From Entomomonas sp964395065 (GTDB lineage: Bacteria; Pseudomonadota; Gammaproteobacteria; Pseudomonadales; Pseudomonadaceae), in assembly GCA_964395065.1 (NCBI GenBank), contig CAYNAM010000029.1, positions 1-23,679 of the forward strand: a stretch of 23,679 bases of DNA. Direction: 5' to 3'. The notes beneath the pieces are model-generated. The model was not told the DNA's origin and did no database searches. It was given only the letters and a program-made list of their open reading frames with translations. Below are positions 15,313 through 22,282 of the stretch, in pieces. The translations under genes and the position numbers were made by a program. Within the stretch, counting starts at the first letter, position 1. Every line of letters begins with the position of its first letter.

Positions 15313-16562
15313 GCTTCATACCTTTTAAGAACAAGGCAACTATTAGCACCTCCAAATCCATAATTAACATTAAGAGTATGTTTGATGTCTTGATCAAATA
15401 GGTGCTCGTTGGGGACGTAATTTAAATCACACGCTGGATCAGGATTATTAAGATTAATCGTGGCTGGAACAACTTTCTCGCTCATACTTTTTAAACAAAA
15501 AATTGCTTCTATTGAGCCAGCAGCAGCAATTAAATGTCCAGTGTAAGACTTCGTACTTGAGATAGGAATCTGATAAGCATACTCACCAAAAACATTTTTT
15601 ATAACCTGCGTTTCATTCAAATCATTCATTGGTGTCGATGTGCCATGCGCATTGATATAGTCAATATCATTTGACGTTAAGTTCGCCTGCTCCAGTGCTT
15701 TTTTTATAGTCAATGCTCTACTATGGTAATCAGGCGCAGGCGCGGTTAAATTAAAATAAGCATCACTGCAATTACCATAACCAATAATTTCCCCTAATAT
15801 ATTGGCATTTCTGCTCTTTGCGTCCTCTAGGTTCTCTAAACAAAGTACTGCGGCTCCTTCTGATAAAACAAAACCACTACGATCCAAACTAAAAGGACAA
15901 CAAGCTTTCGTTACATCTTCTTGTTCTTTAGTTAAAGCACTTAAAACATCTATTGACCATATTGACAAGGCAGACATTGTACTCTCTCCCCCACCTGCGA
16001 TCATCATTTTTGCTTTACCATTTTTGATCTTCTCATACGCATCTCCAATTGCTATATTGCCAGTTGCACAAGCCGCCACGGGGGTATTCTGATAACCTTT
16101 AAATTGCCAATTAACTGAAATAGCTGCGGTACCGATACTTGGCATAGAGTGAAAACAGCTTTGAATAGATGGCTCTTTCGAATCATGGTAGGCATAATAA
16201 TTAGCACCTACATCATCAAACCCTCCCCAACCAGTACCAAAAATAACCCCACAATCGTGCTCATCATAATAGGAAGTAAAGGATTGATCTTTACCGAAAG
16301 CCATACTCATGGCTTCATCAGTAGCAATAAGCCCCAAGCGGGCAAATCGAGGAGTATTTTTGATAATTCGTTTAGAGAAATGAGCTGTTGATAACTCTTC
16401 TGTAATATTTCCAAAAATTTTAGTTTTTATATCTTTACCTGGATTATTCCATATGTCATATCCCATCCTTTTAGCTAACACGGCCTGCCAGATGTCAGTA
16501 ACATTATTACCCATTGAACAAATTGCACCATACCCTGTTACAACAACTCGGCTCAAATCCAT
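15309..16562 (-). CDS. FabF-like beta-ketoacyl-ACP synthase (KAS II type)
   Basis: Condensing enzyme that extends an acyl-ACP with malonyl-ACP. The start at ATG 16562 gives 417 residues, MDLSRVVVTGYGAICSMG; GAGG lies 6 nt upstream. A GTG at 16574 would add four residues and overlap the ACP stop. The complete triad is visible: Cys165 in VAACATGNIAIGDAY, His306 in NAHGTSTPMND, and His343 in TKSYTGHLIAAAGSIEA. The gating loop NYGFGGANSCL is present. The length is normal for FabF (about 410). It differs from a housekeeping FabF by its setting, between its own ACP and a MaoC-like hydratase and away from fabD/fabG/acpP, and by residues such as AACATGNI where FabF commonly has TACATGAH. It more resembles ketosynthases of secondary lipid, aryl polyene or polyketide-like clusters. 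Confidence 0.9.
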   Translation of the reverse strand: MDLSRVVVTGYGAICSMGNNVTDIWQAVLAKRMGYDIWNNPGKDIKTKIFGNITEELSTAHFSKRIIKNTPRFARLGLIATDEAMSMAFGKDQSFTSYYDEHDCGVIFGTGWGGFDDVGANYYAYHDSKEPSIQSCFHSMPSIGTAAISVNWQFKGYQNTPVAACATGNIAIGDAYEKIKNGKAKMMIAGGGESTMSALSIWSIDVLSALTKEQEDVTKACCPFSLDRSGFVLSEGAAVLCLENLEDAKSRNANILGEIIGYGNCSDAYFNLTAPAPDYHSRALTIKKALEQANLTSNDIDYINAHGTSTPMNDLNETQVIKNVFGEYAYQIPISSTKSYTGHLIAAAGSIEAIFCLKSMSEKVVPATINLNNPDPACDLNYVPNEHLFDQDIKHTLNVNYGFGGANSCLVLKRYEA

Positions 16563-16570
16563 TTTTGACC

Positions 16571-16813
16571 TCACTGATTAACTTTACTTAAAAACTCCAC
16601 AAGCTCACCAAACGTTGTAAGGTTTGCTTCTGTTAGCTGATTTAGATCTACATTGATTCCTAAAGCTCTCTTTAATGCAACTTGAATAGATAAAAAATCT
16701 AAACTAACAAGACCAAAATCACTAATAAGGGTTTCCTTAGTGATGGTATCAACATCAAAATCGGTTAGCTCACCTACCTGGTTTTTAATAATTGACTCAA
16801 CTTTTGTTATCAT
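16571..16813 (-). CDS. Acyl carrier protein
   Basis: 80 residues, acidic and helical, carrying acyl intermediates on a 4'-phosphopantetheine arm. The attachment site is Ser37 in FGLVSLDFLSIQ. The residue before the serine is Val rather than the common Asp of the DSL motif. It is followed by a typical helix III/IV region (ALKRALGINVDLNQL...TFGELVEFLSK). AAGGAG stands 10 nt before the ATG. It is the first gene of the operon, 8 bp before the ketosynthase gene. It appears dedicated to this pathway rather than the housekeeping AcpP, which is usually flanked by fabG and fabF and has DSLD. No phosphopantetheinyl transferase gene is in the window. Confidence 0.88.
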   Translation of the reverse strand: MITKVESIIKNQVGELTDFDVDTITKETLISDFGLVSLDFLSIQVALKRALGINVDLNQLTEANLTTFGELVEFLSKVNQ

Positions 16814-16940
16814 AAAACTACTACTCCTTGTAATAAGAATAGGGAAATACTATAAATAACAACCAAAGCAAACAACTAGACTAAGGTACAATAAGGTCAT
16901 TTATAAAAATATGTAATCATTTACTCAGAAAGTGTTTACC

Positions 16941-16958
16941 TTTGAGGTTATACTCAAA
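16941..16958. promoter_or_regulatory. Palindrome in the divergent acyl-lipid / ABC-exporter control region
   Basis: TTTGAG-GTTATA-CTCAAA is a perfect 6-bp inverted repeat with 6-bp spacer, 71 bp before the adaptor gene and 128 bp before the ACP gene on the other strand. It is the right size for a dimeric repressor or activator site. E. coli ybhGFSR is controlled by the TetR-type regulator CecR, but no regulator gene is in this window and the sequence is not one I recognise. No clear -35/-10 pair was found for either direction. Confidence 0.35.
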
Positions 16959-17028
16959 ACCGAAATACCTTAAAACTTACTCTTTCCTAATTATTTAACA
17001 GTCATTAAAAACTCATCTACAGGTTAAT

Positions 17029-18033
17029 ATGTATAAAGGGACTAATAAAATATTACGTGTACTTATTATTTTTTTGGCTATTATATTTTTTTTAGCCATA
17101 TATCTGTATATAAATAGAACACCTTCCACCCCTACCGAGCTAACACTATATGGCAATGTAGAACTGCGCCAAATTTCTTTAGCCTTTAATGCAAACGAAA
17201 GAATAACTGAGCTCTTTGTTGAAGAGGGAGATAACGTACAAAAAGGCCAATTGTTAGGTAAGTTGGACACTCGCACAATTAAACAACAAATTATAAAAAA
17301 CCAAGCACAAATAAAAGCCAATGAGGCTGCATTATTACGCTTAAAAAATGGTAGTCGTCCACAAGAAATCGAACAAGCTAAAGCAGCCGTCAATGTTGCC
17401 AAAGCAGATGTTGAGCATAAAAAAAATCTTTATAACAGATACATAAATATCGTAAAAACAACCAACGGTAAAGGAATTAGTAAACAAAATTTAGATGAAT
17501 CAAGAACAGACTATCACGCATCCTTAGCTACGCTAGATAATAAAAAACTAGCCTTAGAATTAGCCGAAATAGGCCCCAGAATAGAAGATATAAACCAAGC
17601 ACAAGCAATATTAGAAAGCAGTATCGCTGATTTAGCTATACTCAATCGACAACTCGAAGAAAGCAATCTTATTGCTCCTGCTGACGCATTTGTCAGGGCT
17701 CGTATTTTAGAAGTGGGAGATATGGCATCCCCACAGAAACCTGTTTATACCCTTGCACTTACAAACCCTAAATGGGTACGAGCTTATGTAAATGAGGTTG
17801 ACTTGGGGAAAATTCAACAAGGTATGCGTGCCAACATCATTACAGACAGTTCTCCCAGTACGCCAATTGAAGGACAAGTCGGCTTTATCTCTTCTAATGC
17901 TGAGTTTACACCTAAATACATACAAACTGAGGAGTTAAGAACTGCATTAGTTTATGAAATACGTATTTATACACAAGATCCCTCTAATCTACTCAAATTA
18001 GGTATGCCCGTCACTGTTAAATTAAGAGAATAG
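17029..18033 (+). CDS. ybhG: Membrane fusion protein, YbhG-like (HlyD family)
   Basis: Periplasmic adaptor that joins an inner-membrane ABC exporter to an outer-membrane channel. 334 residues with one N-terminal membrane anchor (about residues 8-29) and no lipobox. A biotinyl-lipoyl-like half domain (NANERITELFVEEGDNVQKGQLLGKLD) leads to a long coiled-coil hairpin rich in Lys, Ala and Gln (about 80-200), then the second lipoyl half (ESNLIAPADAFVRARILEVGDM). A beta-barrel segment follows with GQVGFISSNAEFTPKYIQTEE, which is characteristic of the YbhG group. Length and gene order match E. coli ybhG-ybhF-ybhS-ybhR. A weak AGG precedes the ATG. The ATPase gene follows after 9 bp. No outer-membrane TolC-like gene is linked. 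Confidence 0.9.
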   Translation: MYKGTNKILRVLIIFLAIIFFLAIYLYINRTPSTPTELTLYGNVELRQISLAFNANERITELFVEEGDNVQKGQLLGKLDTRTIKQQIIKNQAQIKANEAALLRLKNGSRPQEIEQAKAAVNVAKADVEHKKNLYNRYINIVKTTNGKGISKQNLDESRTDYHASLATLDNKKLALELAEIGPRIEDINQAQAILESSIADLAILNRQLEESNLIAPADAFVRARILEVGDMASPQKPVYTLALTNPKWVRAYVNEVDLGKIQQGMRANIITDSSPSTPIEGQVGFISSNAEFTPKYIQTEELRTALVYEIRIYTQDPSNLLKLGMPVTVKLRE

Positions 18034-18042
18034 AGAATAAGA

Positions 18043-19821
18043 ATGACCAATGAAAGGTATTCTATAGAGATAACAGCATTAGACAAATGCTTTTTATCTA
18101 AAAAAAACACTAAAATACAAGCACTTAATAATGTTTCATTTAAAATACCTAAAGGATGTATAACAGCACTTGTTGGGGCTGACGGTGCAGGAAAAACCAC
18201 ATTATTAAGGATAATATGCGGCTTATTACGTCCCGATCAAGGGGATATAAAAGTAATAGGGCTAGATGTTAATAAACAGGCTTCGCTCATACAAAGTAGT
18301 ATAGCTTATATGCCACAACGCTTTGGTTTATACGAAGATTTGACTGTAGCAGAGAATCTAGCCCTGTATGCAGATTTACACAACGTTCCGCCTCATATAA
18401 GAGAACAACGATTTACTCTTTTATTGACAATGACCAATCTTATTAATTTTACTGACCGCGCAGCAGGTAAACTTTCTGGCGGAATGAAACAAAAACTTGG
18501 ATTGGCTTGTACATTAGTACGCTCTCCAGAACTATTATTACTTGACGAGCCCTCTGTTGGTGTTGACCCATTATCACGCTTAGAATTATGGCAAATTATT
18601 GTACAACTAATCGAACATGACCAATTAACCGTTCTCTTAAGCACGACTTACATGGATGAAGCAGAACGATGCGATCATGTTGCTATTCTTCATGAAGGTA
18701 CGTTGATTGCTCAAGCAAATCCACAAACTATCGCTCACTACGCTAAAGGAGCAACCTTCTATCTTGAAACCAAAGAAAACGAAAGTATTAAACAATTACA
18801 AACGGATCTCTATCAACAAAGTGTCACTGTTAATGCAGTACCCGAACAAGGAAAAATACGCCTTGTAATAAAAAAACCTGAAGATCTTCACAAATTGAAA
18901 AATTGCCTGAATAATAGAATATATCACCCGATAGCCCCCACCTTAGAAGATGGATTCTTAGTCTTATTAAGCCAACAACCAAATACAATCAATCATTTAT
19001 CTACCCCCCCCTCAATAAAACCTAATCATCCATTTAGCAAATCAGTGATTAAAGTTAATCACCTCACAAGAAAATTTGGTAATTTTACGGCAGTTGACAA
19101 TGTCAGCTTCTCGATACAACAAGGTGAGATTTTTGGTTTACTTGGCCCTAACGGCGCAGGAAAAACGACAACATTCCGCATGCTCTGTGGCCTAATCCCT
19201 GCCACATCTGGCGAACTAGAGGTTATCGGTGTTAATTTACGTAATGCCCCCGCACAAGTGCGTAAACGCATCGGCTATGTTGCACAAAAATTCTCACTGT
19301 ATGAAAATCTAACGGTTAAAGAAAACTTAACCTTTTTTGGTAAAACTTACGGCTTAACACATAAAAAACTTAAAGAACGTATTGAACAAGTTTGTCATGA
19401 TTTCTCTTTAACGAAATACCTTAATCTTCCTACAAAGCAACTAGTAGGAGGCTACCAACGCCGTTTATCAATGGCCGTTGGCTTATTACATGAACCCGAC
19501 ATTTTATTTCTCGATGAACCAACCAGCGGCAGTGATCCTATCACTCGGCGAGAGTTTTGGCGCAAGATTATTGCTCTGGCATCAACAGGAATTACTATTA
19601 TTATTACGACACACTTTATGGAAGAAGCTGAGTATTGTGATCGTATACTCATTCAAGATGCAGGAAAACTATTAGCCATCGGGACTCCAGAGCAAGTTAG
19701 GTATCAAGCGGATCCCAATGCGAATAAAAAGCTAACAATGGAACAAGCCTTTATCAACATTATTCAACAACAGCGTTATCAACAGAGTACTCTAAATGAG
19801 CAATCAACTCGATCAAAGTAG
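18043..19821 (+). CDS. ybhF: Double ABC ATPase, YbhF-like
   Basis: 592-residue cytoplasmic ATPase with two fused nucleotide-binding domains, energising the YbhS/YbhR permeases. Domain 1: Walker A GADGAGKTT at 45-53, signature LSGGM at 144-148, Walker B LLLLDEP at 164-170. The switch-loop position reads STTYMDEAE, with Tyr203 in place of His. Domain 2: Walker A GPNGAGKTT at 368-376, signature LVGGYQRR at 467-474 instead of LSGGQ, Walker B ILFLDEPTSG at 487-496, and switch His524 in TTHFMEEAE. Thus each composite ATP site has one non-canonical element. I recall the same Tyr and a similar altered second signature in E. coli YbhF, so this is probably a family trait. It overlaps ybhS by 26 nt. Confidence 0.92.
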   Translation: MTNERYSIEITALDKCFLSKKNTKIQALNNVSFKIPKGCITALVGADGAGKTTLLRIICGLLRPDQGDIKVIGLDVNKQASLIQSSIAYMPQRFGLYEDLTVAENLALYADLHNVPPHIREQRFTLLLTMTNLINFTDRAAGKLSGGMKQKLGLACTLVRSPELLLLDEPSVGVDPLSRLELWQIIVQLIEHDQLTVLLSTTYMDEAERCDHVAILHEGTLIAQANPQTIAHYAKGATFYLETKENESIKQLQTDLYQQSVTVNAVPEQGKIRLVIKKPEDLHKLKNCLNNRIYHPIAPTLEDGFLVLLSQQPNTINHLSTPPSIKPNHPFSKSVIKVNHLTRKFGNFTAVDNVSFSIQQGEIFGLLGPNGAGKTTTFRMLCGLIPATSGELEVIGVNLRNAPAQVRKRIGYVAQKFSLYENLTVKENLTFFGKTYGLTHKKLKERIEQVCHDFSLTKYLNLPTKQLVGGYQRRLSMAVGLLHEPDILFLDEPTSGSDPITRREFWRKIIALASTGITIIITTHFMEEAEYCDRILIQDAGKLLAIGTPEQVRYQADPNANKKLTMEQAFINIIQQQRYQQSTLNEQSTRSK

Positions 19822-20938
19822 AACCAGATTACGTGCGTTAATAAAAAAAGAGTTTTTACAACTTGCGCGTGATAATAGTAGCTTACTGTTAGGAATAGTA
19901 CTTCCCATAATGCTGATTTTTATTTTTGGTTATGGCCTATCTCTAGACGTCAAAAATTCAAGAATCGCGATTGTTTCAGAAACTAAAACAGCAGAGATAG
20001 ACAGCATAGTTGCTCGACTAACACTATCACCCTATTTTAAAGTACTTAAAACAAACTCTTTACGGGAGGCTAAACAACTCATCAAAGAAGATCGTGCAGA
20101 TGGCATACTGTATTTTCAAAACGACTTTAGCAAACAACTAAATCAACAGCAGGCAAATATTTTATTCATTATAAATGGAACTGATGCAAACAAAGCGCGA
20201 ATAATAGAAGGCTATATCAATAATACTTTTAACAACTGGCAGGAATATAATACAGATAGAATAGGTAATAAAGAAAACACAATCATGCAGGGTAATGCTA
20301 CTGTTATACCGCGATTATGGTTCAATGAGGCAAATAGTAGCACATGGTTTTTAGTACCCGGCGTAATTGTCTTGATTATTACCTTAATAGGTAGCATGCT
20401 AACAGCCATGGTGATGGCAAAAGAATGGGAAAGAGGCACACTAGAGTCACTATTTATTACCCCTGTTCACCCCATAGAAATTATCATTGCTAAAATCATT
20501 CCATATTTTGTGATTAGTATTGTAGGCATGTTCCTATGCTTAGTCGCAGCACGATGGCTATTCATGGTCCCCATTCGAGGATCACTTCTCATCATTATTT
20601 TTAGTTCGAGCTTATACCTTCTCGTTTCATTAGCCATAGGGCTTCTTATCTCATCCATCACTAAATCGCAATTTGCTGCTAGCCAAATTGCACTATTAGT
20701 TAGTTTTTTACCTGCAATAATGTTATCAGGATTTATTTTTGATTTACGTAGCACTCCTGCCATCATTCAAATTATTGGCCAACTACTGCCCTCTACTTAT
20801 TTTATGGATTTGATTAGAACACTCTTTCTAGCAGGAAATGTATGGTCAATGATTATAAAAAACAGCCTTATTCTTATAGGATATATTGTCCTTCTATTAA
20901 GTATTACCTTAATGGTTACGCGTAAAAGATTGGATTAG
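19796..20938 (+). CDS. ybhS: ABC-2 type permease, YbhS-like
   Basis: One of the two membrane subunits of the exporter. 380 residues. Cytoplasmic helix LRALIKKEFLQLARD is followed by a first membrane helix (about 30-48), a large extracytoplasmic domain (about 50-175), and five helices from 180 to the C-terminus. The amphipathic coupling segment AKEWERGTLESLFITPVHP is the ABC-2 EWERGT-TP signature that contacts the ATPase. The start overlaps the ybhF end by 26 nt in another frame, suggesting coupling. In E. coli, YbhFSR is linked to export of drugs such as cefoperazone and chloramphenicol and to Na+/Li+ resistance; the substrate here is unknown. Confidence 0.9.
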   Translation: MSNQLDQSRTRLRALIKKEFLQLARDNSSLLLGIVLPIMLIFIFGYGLSLDVKNSRIAIVSETKTAEIDSIVARLTLSPYFKVLKTNSLREAKQLIKEDRADGILYFQNDFSKQLNQQQANILFIINGTDANKARIIEGYINNTFNNWQEYNTDRIGNKENTIMQGNATVIPRLWFNEANSSTWFLVPGVIVLIITLIGSMLTAMVMAKEWERGTLESLFITPVHPIEIIIAKIIPYFVISIVGMFLCLVAARWLFMVPIRGSLLIIIFSSSLYLLVSLAIGLLISSITKSQFAASQIALLVSFLPAIMLSGFIFDLRSTPAIIQIIGQLLPSTYFMDLIRTLFLAGNVWSMIIKNSLILIGYIVLLLSITLMVTRKRLD

Positions 20939-20948
20939 GGAGAATCTC

Positions 20949-22049
20949 ATGCTTTTTATATTAGCCGTTGCTAATCTAGCCCATAAAGAATTTATAGCAA
21001 TTATAAAAGATCCGATTGCTAGAGCTATCTTAATTATTCCTATCATCATGCAAACTCTCTTATTTGGTTATGCTGCTACTTATGATCTCAATGCTATTCC
21101 TTATGCAATATTAGATGAAAGCCACAGCCAAAGTGCTACTAATTTGATTGCACGAATTGAAGGTAACAAACTATTTCAACGGATAGCCTCTCTAACCAAT
21201 ACCAACCAAATAAAGCCACTTATAGATAATCAAAAAGTTTTGCTCGTACTTCATATTAACCAAGACTTTGAAAAAAATATACGGAGCGGAAAAGAAGCTC
21301 CCATTCAACTTATTCTAGATGCTCGTAACTCAAATACAGCAGGTATCGCAGCTAACTATATTAGTCAAATTATCACAAGCTATAATCAAACACTGGCTAA
21401 TAAACCTCCTATTAATATAGAGGTACGGGCATGGTATAACCCAAACTTAGAATCACGTTGGCATATCATGCCAGCCATGATTGCAACACTTAGTTTTTTA
21501 CAAACAATTATTTTTACATCTCTCTCCGTTTCTAGAGAAAGAGAACAAGGCACCTTTGACCAATTACTTGTTACCCCCTTAACCCCGATACAACTCATGC
21601 TGGGCAAAGCCATATCCCCTATAGCAATAGGGCTGCTACAGGCAGGCATAGTTAACCTAATAGTTGTTTATTGGTTTAACATTCCTATGATAGGGTCTTA
21701 TTGGTTACTGTATTCTGGGTTATTATTATCCACTATAGCTTGTGTTGGTATAGGTCTATCTATTTCGGCACTCTCCAACAATATGCAACAATCCTCACTA
21801 TATACCTTCATCTTTGTAATGCCTGCTATTCTTCTTTCGGGCTTAGCCACACCCATTGCTAATATGCCATTTTTTTTACAACAACTCACACTACTCAATC
21901 CACTACGCTATAGCATAGACTTCGTAAGACGTGTTTATTTAGAAAATATTAACTTGCTAGAAATAAGCTATGATTTATACCCACTAATCATCATCTCTTT
22001 TATCACACTTCCAATAGCCACCGTTTTATTTAGGAAAAAACTCAATTGA
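20949..22049 (+). CDS. ybhR: ABC-2 type permease, YbhR-like
   Basis: Second membrane subunit, presumably pairing with YbhS. 366 residues with the same plan: N-terminal LAHKEFIAIIKDPIAR, first helix about 25-42, extracytoplasmic domain to about 170, and five C-terminal helices. The motif VSREREQGTFDQLLVTPLTPIQ is the ATPase-coupling signature. GGGAGA lies about 6 nt before the ATG, and the gap from ybhS is 10 bp, so it belongs to the same operon. It is the last gene of the exporter operon; no strong terminator hairpin follows. Confidence 0.9.
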   Translation: MLFILAVANLAHKEFIAIIKDPIARAILIIPIIMQTLLFGYAATYDLNAIPYAILDESHSQSATNLIARIEGNKLFQRIASLTNTNQIKPLIDNQKVLLVLHINQDFEKNIRSGKEAPIQLILDARNSNTAGIAANYISQIITSYNQTLANKPPINIEVRAWYNPNLESRWHIMPAMIATLSFLQTIIFTSLSVSREREQGTFDQLLVTPLTPIQLMLGKAISPIAIGLLQAGIVNLIVVYWFNIPMIGSYWLLYSGLLLSTIACVGIGLSISALSNNMQQSSLYTFIFVMPAILLSGLATPIANMPFFLQQLTLLNPLRYSIDFVRRVYLENINLLEISYDLYPLIIISFITLPIATVLFRKKLN

Positions 22050-22144
22050 ATTAGAAACAATCAAATGATCCATTATTTGTCGTTTATTCAATTTAAAAAT
22101 AATAGGAATAAATAATTTTTAAAAAGTCAAAAAAACCCATTTGA

Positions 22145-22238
22145 GTTATTTTTACTACAGTTAAAGTTAGTCAAAATAACACACCTATAATATATATGCA
22201 TGATAATTAAATACATAATTGTTGGTACGGTATTTGAT
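22145..22238 (+). promoter_or_regulatory. Possible NorR sites and sigma-54 promoter for hcp
   Basis: TGGTACGGTATTTGAT (22223-22238) fits the sigma-54 consensus TGGYACR-N4-TTGCW with one mismatch (GA for the -12 GC). Upstream, GTCAAAATAAC (22170-22180) matches the NorR pattern GTCA-N3-TGAC at 7 of 8 positions, and GTTATTTTTAC (22145-22155) at 6 of 8, with centres 25 bp apart. Predicted transcription starts near 22249, 34 nt before the ATG. A TATAAT at 22186-22191 is a competing sigma-70 element but lacks a -35. AT-rich DNA yields such matches by chance, so this is a hypothesis. Confidence 0.35.
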
Positions 22239-22282
22239 AATCCTTATCTATAATTTTATTAAAATAGAGCGAGGTATTGCGT

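Noticed and set aside
15802..16092. 96-codon plus-strand frame opposite the ketosynthase
   Set aside because: Antisense shadow of a gene with complete catalytic motifs; no ribosome-binding site or domain.
16941..16958. SoxR box in the palindrome before the exporter genes
   Set aside because: The half-site order differs (TTTGAG...CTCAAA against CCTCAAG...CTTGAGG), so only an unassigned palindrome is reported.
18043..19821. Altered signature and switch loop of the double ATPase as a novelty
   Set aside because: As I recall, E. coli YbhF has the same Tyr in the first switch loop and a similar second signature, so this appears to be a family trait.
22190..22220. NsrR-like pattern ATGCAT...ATACAT upstream of hcp
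   Set aside because: The half-site spacing is 9 bp rather than about 5, and the sequence is nearly all A/T, so the match is not meaningful.
22234..22250. FNR/ANR box TTGAT-N4 upstream of hcp
   Set aside because: Only the left half matches; the right half (CTTAT against ATCAA) has 2 of 5 matches.
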